From contig NQMI01000072.1 in assembly GCA_002270565.1 (NCBI GenBank), forward strand, positions 161,882-225,881: DNA of 64,000 nt. Direction: 5' to 3'. The translations under genes and the position numbers were made by a program. The notes under the pieces are model-generated. The model worked only from the letters and a program-made list of their open reading frames with translations, was not told the DNA's origin and ran no database searches. The DNA is from Stenocarpella maydis. Taxonomy: Eukaryota > Ascomycota > Sordariomycetes > Diaporthales > Diaporthaceae. Position 1 is the stretch's first letter. Each line of letters starts with the position of its first letter. Below, piece by piece: positions 1-10,793 of this stretch.

Positions 1-1
1 C

Positions 2-64
2 AATCCCGTCCGCATAGTCGACAAGGCCGTCGAGTACATCCTGAGCCAACCCGATGCCCACTAA
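2..64 (+). CDS. C-terminal tail of an unidentified protein (partial)
   Basis: The frame starting at base 2 is open for 20 codons and ends in TAA at 62-64. The last residues read NPVRIVDKAVEYILSQPDAH. Codon use is GC-rich and looks like a real fungal exon, and an AATAAA-like stretch (gacaataaaaac) follows at about 104-115, which would fit a 3' end. Only the tail lies in the window, so I cannot assign a family. It may also be the last exon of a spliced gene, because the upstream splice sites are outside the window. Confidence 0.5.
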   Translation, partial: NPVRIVDKAVEYILSQPDAH

Positions 65-1738
65 ACAGCAGGTCGCCTGGCCTGCCTTTCAAGACCCTAG
101 AGGGACAATAAAAACAAGTGTACTATACAAACGGCGGCAGACGACGAGGGTGCAGATTCCAAACGCACGCGTGCAGCGCGCTCAACCCCACTCCGGGATG
201 AAGATGGCTTTCTAGACGGCGGCGGTGGGAGAAGGAGGGGGCAGGCAAGCAATGGGTTCATGCCATGGCCGTGCTCGCGTGTGCGCGCGGGGCCTGGAGG
301 CCACCTGGAGCTGGGGCAGACCGGGGTGAACGGGGGGCGAATGGGTGGGTGAGCGGATGTGGATGCATGTCCTGTGTCTGATAAAAAGGCCCAATGTGGA
401 AATGATGAGAGGAAAGCAACGACGCGGCGCACCTGGCTCGAGGTGCGGTGATATCGCCTGCCATTGCGAAGTCTCGTGACTCTGCTATTGTCTTGTTCCT
501 GCCCGTTCTTTTGGCGTCGTATTTGATATCCGCCCCCTTGTGTTTGTTCTATGCTCAGCCCCTTGTGGTATCTAGGTAGGTTGATGGGGGCTCCCGCGTG
601 CCATCTACATAACCAGGCGGTGTTGATCCTCTCAACCACAACCGACCCCGTTACGGCAGGACAACCCAGCGCCGGAGTCGGGATAGTCAGACATGACGTC
701 GCCGTCTGGCTCACATGTTTACTTGATGCCCGCCAACCCTCTACGTAGTCCTTAACCTACTTGCCCTCCTACCTCAGCCGTCGTTCACCATGGCTGCCCC
801 AGCTAGGAATACAATGGAGCACACCCCCCAAACACTTTCTGCTGAGCTACAGACGGGGCAGCGGCTCTGGGCCCTGAGCACGGGTTTACAACTATTCTCT
901 GCACATGGTGGCCCCACGCATATGTGAAAAGCTGGGTGGGCAGATGCTGACTGCATAAGCTAGATTAACTTTGATGTTTGTGCTATTGGACAGAATATAG
1001 GCGGTAGAATCAGAAGGAAATGAAAAGAACGGCTAGAAGATGAGAATGAAGGTTCAGGAATAGGGCATTAAGCACAGTAACATACAGGTTCAGCGTTCGC
1101 TTTGTAATTAGTAACATTTCTGGAGTGGCCGGAGCAACAACGTACGTCTCCTATCAATTTTCTTGAAAATTGCCCCTCACTACAATGTACTGTACTTTGT
1201 AAGATCGGTGCCCTCATTTCTATAAGCCAATCATGGGCCATTATAGAACGTGTAGCATTCAGCTGAAAAGCTGCCTTTATTGAGTTGCAGTGTAACGACC
1301 GAGGGAGTGAAGCTGGGGCAGGGCCCCAGCCGCCCGGGAGAGCTTATAAGAAGCCCCAGGAAGCCCTTTCGAATAGGACGAGAGGGGTGCAAGAATTAGT
1401 CTTGCACACTCAGCAACCCTACGAATATACTCTTCCCTCTCCCCTCCTTGGTCCATCGTGCCCAGCTACACTGGACCTAACATGTAGGCTAAACCGATGG
1501 AGGTTCTCAAGGTCGCCTATTTTTTTTATGCCACCGTTCATCCTTTAACAAACATTCGCAATTAGAATCTCCTGTCCACATTCCAAAGTTAATCATCCTG
1601 CAAACCAGAGGTTAAAACAGCAAAGATCGAATAAATTATGACTTCGACCCAAAAAAAAAAAACCCTGCAGCGCGCCTGAAAAGACCCCCAAACTTCAGCG
1701 CAGATGAAGTGGGACCAAGCTGGATTGAGGAGCCCGGT
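65..1738. other. Intergenic region, no supported gene
   Basis: About 1.7 kb between the partial gene and the HET gene. Several ORFs of 60-200 codons occur on both strands, but they have no recognisable domain, are Pro/Arg/Ser-rich and overlap each other in several frames. A poly-A run lies near 1650-1661. It is probably 3' flank of the left gene and 5' flank of the HET gene. Confidence 0.5.
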
Positions 1739-3768
1739 ATGCCAGAGATGACAGTATGCCATTGTCTGGTGGAAGCAGAGAGCTGCCCGACTAAGGTGAC
1801 CGTATCTTGCCCACACAAACACACGGAGGTTGGGTATAGATACGCGCATTATTTGGCAGTGGATCACAGACAGAACACGGTCAGATGCCATCGGCTACAC
1901 ACGCTCGATCTTGAGGTGTCTGATGAGAGGGTAAAGCTGCATTTGAAGGGCGGTCATGTCGACAAAACCTACAGGTGGCTGTTTGGGGCCTGTGGCGAGC
2001 TGCACATACCGATGCTTGATCAAGCAGTTGCTGGCTATGCAGCACTCCATACTTTTAGGTGTGAGGACTGCATTGCATGGAAGGCAGTACAGCAGTATGA
2101 CGGGGCCAAGATGCAATGCCAGTGCCTGGAATGCGAATGCAATACGAATTTCAGCACGGTGTACACGCCCATCAGCCACGACACCACTAACCTTGTCGCC
2201 AACACACACCCAGGTGGACAGAATGTTTCCTTTGCAAATTCTGACCAGATTTTCAAGACGTGGAAGACGTGGCTAGCAGACAGGGCAAGTGGCCAGACTG
2301 AGCTGTACGGAAACACAATCAGTACGAGATGGGAAGGAGATAAGGTGGTGCTGGTAGAGATGGATAAGGTGATAATTACGAGCACGGCAAACAGAGTTAT
2401 AGGTATGGACGGAAAGTGGCAAGTGAAGTTGAACAGCCGTCCTTGGCACCAGCCGTCGCTCAAGGACCACAGGTCATGGGAGGGGGAGTTTGCAGTCACC
2501 CTTTTGCCCCGGAAACGCCGGGGCGATTACACCCGCAAGGGAGGGAGCAAGAGCCCGAAGCGATTGTGGAACTCTTCGACACAGCTCCTCGAAGAAGTTG
2601 ATCAACCGTACGCGGCTGTTTCTTACGTGTGGTCCGAGTACACGGATGCATCGCTTAGGCAGGTCCTGGCGGAGGCTGCTGCACAGATGGACATCAAGTA
2701 TTTTTGGGTTGATAGGTGGTGTATAAGGCAGGACGACACAGCGGAAAAGGTGGCAGAGATAGGCATGTGGGAGACTATTATACCTGCGCTGCGGCTACTA
2801 TTGTCGTGTTGGATGCGATAGGCGTCAGAGTACGCGGGCAAGTGGATTCCTGTTACAAGGCACTAGGTCGGCACCAGCTAGACGATCTTCTGGCTTTAGC
2901 CGACGAGATTGCGAAATCTGGCTGGGTCAGACGGGTGTGGACGTTCCAGGAAGGTTGGGTAGGGAGAAATCCTATCATCCGGACAGAGCACCAATGGATA
3001 GACGCCGAGCTGGTCGAATTGGGAATGCTTTCTGGGGGCCATTCCGCAATTAACAATCTCTATCTAGCGACACCTGGTGGCGTTAACTTCGCGGGTGGTA
3101 CCGTCTCCGGTGGCTGCATTTTTGAGACAGCAAACGGGCTCTTGTTCCAGCGGACTTGGTTTGGAGCCGGGAGTTCACTGCCAACCAGCTGCCGGGTACT
3201 CAGCAAGGGGAGTTTAAGCTGGGCGATACATTCGGCGCGGGGACGACGAGCCACGGTTGAGGAGGATCACATATACGGACTCTTGGCAGCCGTGCAAGAC
3301 GCGGCGCAAGTAGAGGTGGAGTACGGAATAGGACTCAGCGAGGTGCTCGACCGACACTTGAGAATGGGCAGGCTTGACACGACAATGCTATCAGCCCCTA
3401 ACAAGAGACACGACCACGGGTGGCAACCTTGCTTCGAAGACGGAATACCGTACCTAGAGTCGTTCACGGGTACCACGATGCAATGGCACGGAAGGGGCAA
3501 GGCGGATATTGCGGCAGCCTTGGTGCGGGTGGATGATCGGAATATCACTGATCTCAAGAGCGGCCAGCAGGTTACCATACCAAGTGGGTGGGCGCGATCG
3601 TGGAATGTGTCCTCGGGGATCTACCTGGCGGTGCCGCCTGGTAAGCCGCACGAGAGTAACTACTGCTTGTTCCTTTCTGGCAAGGAGATTTCCGAGTTTG
3701 AATTCCGCAAGGAGTCTGCCAGTAGGAACCAAGTCTTCAGGCCTCTAGTGTGGCAAATCAAGGCATAG
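1739..3768 (+). pseudogene. HET-domain (heterokaryon incompatibility) protein with one frameshift
   Basis: HET-domain proteins mediate allorecognition and programmed cell death in filamentous ascomycetes. I use the ATG at 1739; the longer frame begins with a GTG at 1709. The N-terminal ~290 residues are Cys-rich and unrecognised. The HET core then appears in pieces: YAAVSYVWSEYTD near 2605-2643, WVDRWCIRQDD near 2707-2739, and, in another frame, GDYYTCAAATIVVLDAIG from about 2769, RRVWTFQEG near 2929-2955 and HIYGLLA near 3268-3288. The frame changes at about 2764-2769 in the middle of the domain. Sequence is homologous on both sides of the break, so an intron is not the explanation. One missing base (or two extra) would account for it, by real mutation or assembly error. 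Full length would be about 675 residues. The C-terminal part is otherwise open to TAG at 3766-3768. Confidence 0.8.
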
Positions 3769-4341
3769 GAAAGACGATGGACGGTTGGTTAAATAAGGTG
3801 AGGTTTGTAATTTCTAGAGTTGAAAGAAGGTGGTGAAAGACGCAAGACATAGTTACTATTCATGTTCCAAGCCAAATGCTAGATAACATTGGATTTCCTA
3901 AAATAACCAGCAATTTGGTTGCTCCTGTAAAGTTGATAACTTTGTGGGATCCAGAACATTGTGTGTTACAAGTAATTCCTAACAGCTAATATATAATTTT
4001 TTATTAGAAAGAACGTATGTCCGATTAAGCAGTAGTTACAACCCGAGTAGAGTTATGCGCCATCCCCTTCTCAAACAGCCGTTTTATGGCAGCTTAAGTA
4101 CACCATATAATTAGATACTCTCGGTACGGCAAGGTACAATCCATAATCGTACAAAGCTATTATTCATGTCCAGGCTACAAAGCTTCTTCCTTCAGACAAT
4201 TAATAGTAACACACGGGGTCCAATGATCAATCAATGTCCCTAGATCTATGCCGATTAAATCTGAACAATGAACCAGGTGCTTAAATATGCTGGGTCTGTT
4301 GGCGCACATATTCCGAGCCTCCAATTCCCGACACGCTCGAC
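3769..4341. other. AT-rich intergenic region
   Basis: A clearly AT-rich spacer between the HET and SET genes with no coding potential. The neighbouring SET gene is strongly GC-rich, so the base composition changes abruptly near 4320. Confidence 0.5.
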
Positions 4342-5142
4342 ATGCTCGAGCATCTCAGGCCCCCCCTGCCAAAGCTGACAATACTCTTGTGTAGTAGGGC
4401 ACTTGTCATCCCCCAAGTCAACATGACAGGATTACCAAACCCGACCAAGCTCCCACGCTTCCAGCGCGTCGACGAGGACGATAACGCACGCCCGGGAACC
4501 GGGCCGGCCCCCGACCCCCGCGAGATCACGGACTACGTCCTGGACCCGGCCGACTTCCCGGGCGGGGACGGCGAGACCGCCGACAGCGTGCTCCTGGCCC
4601 GCATGCCCTCGCTGAGGTGCGAGGTGTGCGGGATGCCGCGCGACGGCTGCCCCGGGCGGGCCTGCGTCGAGCACTTCCAGCGCGTCACGGCCGCAACGGG
4701 GAGGGCCGCGTGCGACATCCGCGAGGCCGGCGGCGGCATGGGCCTCGGCGTGTTTGCCAACCGGGATATACCCTCCGGGACCGTCGTGGGGGAGTACTTG
4801 GGTAGGCTGTACCCTGCGGACGGGCCCCCGGGGCGCGACCAGCTTCATCGCCTCGGCGTTGATAGGTACGTCTTTGTTATACTTGGGGGCGCCGCCGCCG
4901 TCTCGGCCAGGGACTACAGGAATCACCTGCGCTTCGTCAACCACCACTGCGAGCCCAATGTGACCGCCGCGGCCCGCATGTACGGCGGGCGGCAGGTGGT
5001 TGTGTACGTCGCCGGGCTCCGGGGTGTGGGGGCCGGCGAGCAGCTTTTTGTTAGCTATGGGACGACGTACTTTACTCGGGCTAATCCTTGCAGGTGCGGT
5101 GCCCGGGACGGGGACCACTTGCCTGGCGGTTATGGCCTTTGA
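4342..5142 (+). CDS. Short SET-domain protein (putative protein lysine methyltransferase)
   Basis: A single-exon protein of 266 residues. SET proteins transfer methyl from S-adenosylmethionine to protein lysines. The SET signatures are in order: GMGLGVFANRDIPSGTVVGEY (residues ~133-153, the SAM-binding start), RFVNHHCEPNVTAA (~198-211, the NHS/C-type core, here NHHC instead of the usual NHSC), and a C-terminal FVSYGTTYF (~235-243) followed by CRCG, resembling a post-SET zinc motif. A Cys cluster precedes the domain (CEVCGMPRDGCPGRAC, ~94-109). The first ATG is at 4342; a second in-frame ATG at 4423 gives a 239-residue form that starts nearer the conserved part. The gene is markedly more GC-rich than its flanks. 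No pre-SET or other histone-reader domain is visible, so the substrate is unknown. It resembles the short lineage-expanded SET proteins of ascomycetes. Confidence 0.75.
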   Translation: MLEHLRPPLPKLTILLCSRALVIPQVNMTGLPNPTKLPRFQRVDEDDNARPGTGPAPDPREITDYVLDPADFPGGDGETADSVLLARMPSLRCEVCGMPRDGCPGRACVEHFQRVTAATGRAACDIREAGGGMGLGVFANRDIPSGTVVGEYLGRLYPADGPPGRDQLHRLGVDRYVFVILGGAAAVSARDYRNHLRFVNHHCEPNVTAAARMYGGRQVVVYVAGLRGVGAGEQLFVSYGTTYFTRANPCRCGARDGDHLPGGYGL

Positions 5143-5407
5143 TGAGGTGAGTTGGAGGTAAGATGTAGACCCCTTGCGGTAAGTGAGATTGTCCCCGTAG
5201 GCATCGTTTTCAATAATTTGTATTGTCGAATCTCTCTCTTGTTGCTATTTCACGGTTGGTGCTTATGTTAGGTACCCACGTATCTAGACAGTGAGTATGA
5301 GCTCTTCCCATCAATGATCTGAAAAGGTGCTCGGTTCGCCATATAGCAACATATTGACAATACATGGATATTTTATAAGGTCTCAAACAAAAGGATCATA
5401 GCGAGAG

Positions 5408-7106
5408 AGGAAAGAACAGGTGATTGCTAGGCTTCTTCGAAGATGAAAGGAAGTGGACTTCCTGGTTGTGGAGTGATTATTGGGATCAAGCAGCCCTGCA
5501 AGAGACGCACTGCCATCACTTGACGAAATCTCAGGGACGTTGCGGTCTGTTGCTGCTATGTACTCGGGAGTTTTCGTTGTTGTAGACGCGCTCGACGAAT
5601 GTCCAGTATCCGATGGGCTGTCGAAGGAATCTTTTAGAGGACATGTTCACGCTTGAAGCTTCTGGAGCGGACACCTTTGCGAAATCGCCGTGAATCCCAG
5701 AGATCACTGAGCGTTTCAAAGGAAGCGCAACACTCGAGATCCGAGCCCATGATGAGGACGTGCGAAAGTGCTTGCACAGTTGGATCACGCGGTCAGGGCA
5801 GAGGCTATTGCAGACTCTATGTGAAGAGACCAAGACAGAGATTACAAAGGCAGCAGCTGGATGCAAGTATTCTTGCGTTCAAGATTCCATATGAGAACTA
5901 AACAGTAACGGCTATATATGTTCCTCCTCGCACAACTCCATTTGAGTCCGTATGCACCAAAAGAACACTCAAGAAGGTGAAGGATACGTTGGAAAACCTG
6001 CCCACTGGACTGAAATCATCGGATAAAGCTCACGAGGAAAGCCATGAAGAGGATCACGGGCAGCGATCCGGATTCTGAGGAGCTCGCTAAGAAGGTCCTC
6101 TCATAGATCACATGTGCAAAGAGACCTCTGACGGCGGTTGAGCTTCAGCACGCACAAGCTGTAGAGTCTGGCGAGTCTGAACTGGACAGATACAACCTCC
6201 CGCAGACTGAAGACATGGTCTCAGTGTGTGCAGGACTGGTCACGATGGACAAAGAAAGCGACGTCATCAGGCTAGCCCACTACAAAACACAAGAGTATTT
6301 TGAACGCACGCAGAAGTCGTGGTTCCCAGATGTGGAGGCGGATATCACAAGAAGCTGCGTCGCGAGGCTCTTGGTTCGAGGACTCTCGTAAACGCCCAAG
6401 ACAGTAAAGGCGCGTCGGCTCTTGATCATTCCCCATACGGAAACCCGAATTACAATCATCTCATTAGCAGGTTGGTCAAAAGTGGTGCAGACGTCTTGGC
6501 ATACAACTCGAAGAAGCAGACTGCATTGCACCTTGCCATCTCACAAGGGGACTCGCCATCAATGACTCTGCTCCTCAGCAAAGGCGCCTCTCCTTTATTT
6601 CCGGACATGGATGGACGTAATGATCTCCACTACGCCACTAGGAAATTTGCTACACTCGAGACAATACAGGTGCTTCTAGAGTATGGAGCCGATTCCAGCG
6701 TAACCGACCGCGACGGGAACACACCACTGGCATGTTACTTGAGCAGTGCACGGTTTATCGACATTGACGTCTGTGAGCTCCTCCTCAAAGGCGCGGTCCC
6801 GGGTTTCTAAGCCTAGAGGGTTCAACGCTCGTTCGCCTCTACGCCGCACAATCCGGACGCATCAAAACATCGGTGTTGAAAGTGTTAATGGACGCCAGAG
6901 TGAATATCAATGCAGCCGACTCGGTGGGCAGAACGTTTCCGCATCAAACTGCCATTAGCGGTTCCCTTATGGAAGAGGCCTTGGGGTTTGTTCTTGATGA
7001 CACATCTGCTGTGAATCGATACAGCAGATTCAATGGGGAAGAGACGCCGGTGCAGTACGCGTTGGAATACAAGGAGGAGAAACATGACATCTTTGGTAAT
7101 TACTGA
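5408..7106 (+). pseudogene. Relic of a NACHT-ankyrin NLR-type protein
   Basis: A decayed STAND/NLR receptor recognised by reading across frames. A degenerate P-loop (GSGLPGCG, about 5444-5467) is followed by the NACHT Walker B FVVVDALDEC (about 5568-5600), then IPEITERFKGSATLEIRAHD (about 5690-5750). Next comes the post-NACHT winged-helix region typical of fungal NACHT-ankyrin proteins: [27 protein letters not shown] and THY-like [17 protein letters not shown] (about 6115-6330). Ankyrin repeats follow from about 6385 to 7100 (KKQTALHLAISQGDSPSMTLLL, LLEYGADSSVTDRDGNTPLA, then a shifted frame). There are at least five in-frame stops or frameshifts, among them TAG in place of the expected Trp near 6104 and TGA near 5685. 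No start or full N-terminal effector domain is visible. It lies close to the HET gene, another recognition-type gene. Homology is confident, non-function very likely. Confidence 0.82.
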
Positions 7107-7169
7107 TGGGCGATAACTCAGGGCATACTTTTGACGCATGAGAAAACCCAAAGGGGGTGAATAGAATCA

Positions 7170-7265
7170 GGGCTGAAATTACCTAAGTAATTTAATTAGT
7201 TGAATATTCTCTTAATACTTAACCAAGTAAATTTTTTTTAAAGGAAATATTATACCTAGGGGAAA
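7170..7265. other. Short AT-rich spacer
   Basis: A stretch of TTAATTA-like sequence right after the NLR relic, with no gene. It separates the relic from a GC-rich coding-like block. Confidence 0.4.
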
Positions 7266-7287
7266 GCCACTACTAGGGCCCTAGGAG

Positions 7288-7790
7288 CTATCCGTCCAAC
7301 AGCGGCACCTTGGCCGTCATTAGCACTCTCATCCCTTCAGGGGCCATCCCGACGTTCATGGTGCGCGCTTGCCAGGGGGTGATGTGGAACATCGCCCCCA
7401 GAGCCCATGTTCCCACGTCAGCGCCGGGCCTACCACCGCCCACGGCGGCAACGCCGGCGGTAACGAATCCGGTCGTCCGTGACGCGGCCCAAGATACCCC
7501 CGTCGCATGCGCGGGCCTCTGCTGGCGGCCTCGCCTCTCCCCGGGGCCAGCGGCAACGTGCCCGGAGGCCAGTGGTCGTGAACATGCAGGTGGGCGAGCT
7601 CGTCAATCATGCCGCTCATCTTGGTCGCGCCTGGCTTCCCGCGTGGGCCGCCAGGTTTGGGATGGAGCCATGTCGAGACAAGGGTTGGAAGCGGCTTGGG
7701 GAGATTGATTGATGATCCCATGCGGGCGAGGCGGGCGAGTACCGCCTTGGTTAGAGAATGCACTGGGCATATTGGGAGATCTCCGTGGTC
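7288..7790 (-). pseudogene. Unidentified GC-rich coding-like block (gene fragment?)
   Basis: On the minus strand one frame runs from about 7560 down to TAG at 7288-7290 and looks protein-like: FVTAGVAAVGGG, then GTWALGAMFHITPWQAR, then MAPEGMRVLMTAKVPLLDG. Further upstream (7570-7853) a different minus frame is the open one, so an intact gene would need a frame change. The block is much more GC-rich than its surroundings, which argues for coding ancestry. I do not recognise the family. It could be a truncated gene tail or a chance open frame in GC-rich DNA. Confidence 0.25.
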
Positions 7791-8312
7791 TATGGGTAGG
7801 TAGTTAACATCAGCCTCGGCTCGAACACTTCCGGAGAGGCAGCCGTGGCCCAAGTTACTTAATGTAGTCTAATAACGTTGTCAAGCGTATGTCTTTTCTT
7901 TTTCTTCTTTTTTTATCTTACGTGAGGATGCTAGGCCATTTGGTCCATCGGCGAGCGCAATATGAAAGTCGACGGGCTATTATGAGAGACAGGTGGAAGT
8001 CGTCAGCCGGGTGGCAAGGGTGGGAGTGACTTGACGTTGGCGTCCTGGATGATTAATTGGTATACGCATAAACTCCAAACGCCTCCAATATGCATAATTG
8101 CACGTAGTCGTGCCCTCCCGCAATGTGCTACCTAAACCAATGCCAGCCATGCCATGAGCGCCGCCGAGCCAGAAATGCGATATTCCGGTTGCATATTGTA
8201 CAGCTTGACTGGTACATGTGCCTCACATGGAGGCCCTAGAGGCCAGGCCGAGGCCTCTTACAAATTCCCGAGTCTAGGTTGTTGTCCCTCATCCACCAGT
8301 TCTCGACTCGGT
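7791..8312. other. Intergenic, 3' flank of CDC7
   Basis: No supported coding sequence. It contains T-rich runs near 7890-7915. The part next to 8312 is expected to hold the 3' UTR of the minus-strand kinase gene. Confidence 0.4.
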
Positions 8313-9958
8313 CTAGTACTCGTCCGTTGGGAGGACGTCCATATCTTCCTCCTCGCTGCCCTGGCTCTCCAGGGCCATGGCCAAGAATTCGTGGCCCAGG
8401 GCCTCGTCCGCATCGATCCTCTTGCTCGGGTCCAGCTCCATGCAACGCGCGAGAAAGTCCAAGGCGATCCTCTCCTCGTTGCTGAAGGGCTGCTTCTTCT
8501 CGTCCCTGACTGTGCTCCACATGATGATCTTGCCCAGGTCGAAGCCGTGCTGGCCGATGGTAGGTATGGTGGTATCGAACATGCAGCCATGCTGCTGGCC
8601 GGCCAGGCGCATCCTCCTGGTGCCAAAGATGTGGGCGATCTCGATCATGGCCTCGACGTCGTCGGCCGAGTTGAAAAAGGGGAAGCGGCGTGACATTATG
8701 GTGAGCAGGATGACACCGGCAGACCAGATGTCAAGCTTGGTGGTCTGCTCTGTGCACTTGAAGAGGACCTCTGGGGCACGGAAGCCACGAGTGCCGGCAC
8801 GGTTGGCCCTGCGCGAGGGCCGAGTGTCGTTCTTTGGGTATCCCCGGTGGGGACCGCCGTTGGCCATGACGGCTGCCCTGAGGCGCTGGCGGCGGACGCT
8901 GGGCTCTTCGTGGCAGTAGCACGGCTTGGAGTCCTCGCCTTCTCGCTCGGCAAGACCAAAGTCCACCAGGACACCACGCTGGGTGGATGGGTCGTAGAGG
9001 AAATTTGTGGGCTTGATGTCCCGGTGTATTATATTGTTCCGGTGAACGGCGGACAGGGCGGTGAAGAGGGAGCGGAGGTAGACAGCCATGTCGGAGATGG
9101 TCATGTCCCGAAAATAGTCGCGGAAGTCATGGTGGCGGAAGTAGGGCAGGATGGCGACGACCTGATCAGTGCTGCGGAAGGCAGTAATCAGGGGGCACAC
9201 GGCAGGGCAGTCGCGTAGGTCGTGGAGGAGCTCGAGCTCGTTCAGGATGCGCGAGGGCGAGGAGGTGACGTAGATCTTCTTGATGGCGACGAAGCGTGAG
9301 CGCGCGCGGTGCTGGTGGCGGGTGGCGTGGGATGCGAGGCCGGGGTTGTGGTCGATGGTGGCAGAAGAGGAGCTGTTGCTGCGGTTGACGTGTCGCTTGA
9401 GGGGAGGGGCCGTCCAAGTCTCGTTTTCCTTTTGCACATCCCACTTGTTGTCGTAGCGGTCGTACTGAAGGTCCTTAGCCTTGTAGACGGTGGAGAAGGT
9501 GCCTGGAAGTCAGCCAGCCGGTCAGTTAGTATGGAGGCCATATCAAACAAGCGGATATTGGGGGGGGGCACTGGGGCCTACACACCCTCGCCGATCCTCT
9601 TGATGAGCTTGTACTTGCGCCTGAAGTCTGGGAAGGCGTCCTGGAGCCTCCTCATGTCGTCGTCGAGTATTTGTTCCTCGTCCGATTCTTCTTCCTCGTC
9701 CTCCTCCTCGTCGGGCTCGGGCTCGGGTTCTGGCTCTTCGTCCTCGCCGCCCTGTACTGCACGATTGGCCGGCCATGTCCCCCGTTGCCGGGCGTGGTCT
9801 TGCTCCTGATCCTGCTCCTGATCCTGGTCTTCATCGTCGACATAGTCGTCCTCCCTGGCAGCCACAGCGTCGGTATTCATCTCGGTGTCTCCTGTCGAGG
9901 GGCCATCCTGGTGGATTTGGAAGTCTTCTGGGCGGCGCCGGCGGACAGCAGCCGACAT
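8313..9958 (-). CDS. CDC7: CDC7/Hsk1-type DDK serine/threonine kinase
   Basis: The catalytic subunit of the Dbf4-dependent kinase, which phosphorylates MCM2-7 to fire replication origins. Two exons: 9958-9586 and 9502-8313, with an 83-nt GT..AG intron inside the glycine loop (KRIGEG / TFSTVYKA), giving 520 residues. The N-terminus (1-~110) is acidic and low complexity. Kinase motifs in order: VAIKK (~195-199), HRDIKPTNFLYD (~284-295), DFGLAE (~305-310), and GTRGFRAPEVLFKC, the CDC7-style activation segment. A long insert with conserved Cys/His and basic residues lies between DFG and GTRGF, as is usual for this bilobed kinase family. The C-terminus is acidic. I chose ATG 9958 because it is the first in-frame Met before the acidic tail that lacks the odd upstream extension. 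It is divergent from CND1 with an 835-bp shared upstream region. Confidence 0.93.
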
Positions 9959-10793
9959 AATTGAGCGGGACAAATTGAGAGGGAGACCGCCGAGGAAGAG
10001 AGTAGGGAGGAAAGAGAAGTCGCTCGCTAGTTTGGAATGAAGCAGTTGGTGAAGTTGGAGTCGCGGTCCAAATGACAGGCACAGATGGCAAGGTCGGTCC
10101 AACAATTGACGACTGGAGGCTGGTCTAGGCAACCGACAACCGTCAATGGCCAATGGTCAATCGATGGAGAATACTCGGAATGTTGGCGGGCTGCAGGGAA
10201 GTGGTGTGGGCTCAATTGAGTGCGTGATGGTGTACGCGGATTATTTTGGCGGGGTATCTTGATGCACGAGTACGTATCCTTGGTAGTGCACGGAGGGTAT
10301 TGTGCCATGCGGACGCGTCTCCCAAACAAAACAAAGCTTTCTTAGAGGCTGGTTGCCCCAGCACCTACCCTTGTCACGCCGTGTTCCTCCCCCACGCGAA
10401 AAGAAATCCGTCCGTTCATCCCCACCTTGTACCTTCCCTGTCAACAACAGCGGCCAAGGTACTTGTTGATGCATTGAACTTGCCTTGCGTCAACAACAAC
10501 AATATTCCATACCCTCTCTTTCGCATCTTCAACCTTGCCGTCGCCACCAACCGAGGGCGCATTTCCGAATGTTACACGAACTGTGATCCAGTTGCCGTGT
10601 CCGCACTGCACTGTTGACGCAACCCAAATTTCCTTGCCTCTATTCCCGCCTTCCTTTTATCCTTGTTGACATCACCTCCTGCGCCTCCTCCTCCACGATA
10701 CCCCGAGCTCACCACACGAAACATACGATACGAGCGAGCACACGGGACGAGCCTGTACCTTCTAGCTGGTGACAAGACGACTCCCTGCCCGCC
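9959..10793. promoter_or_regulatory. Shared divergent promoter of CDC7 and CND1
   Basis: The 835 bp between the two start codons must hold both promoters. An ACGCGT hexamer at 10313-10318 matches the yeast MluI cell-cycle box bound by MBF-type factors in G1/S promoters. The CND1-proximal half is pyrimidine-rich (CACC, CCTCC, TTCC stretches), as fungal 5' UTRs often are. Use of the box is inferred, not shown. Confidence 0.45.

Noticed and set aside
97..714. 205-codon minus frame
   Set aside because: Low-complexity composition, no family and no supporting signals.
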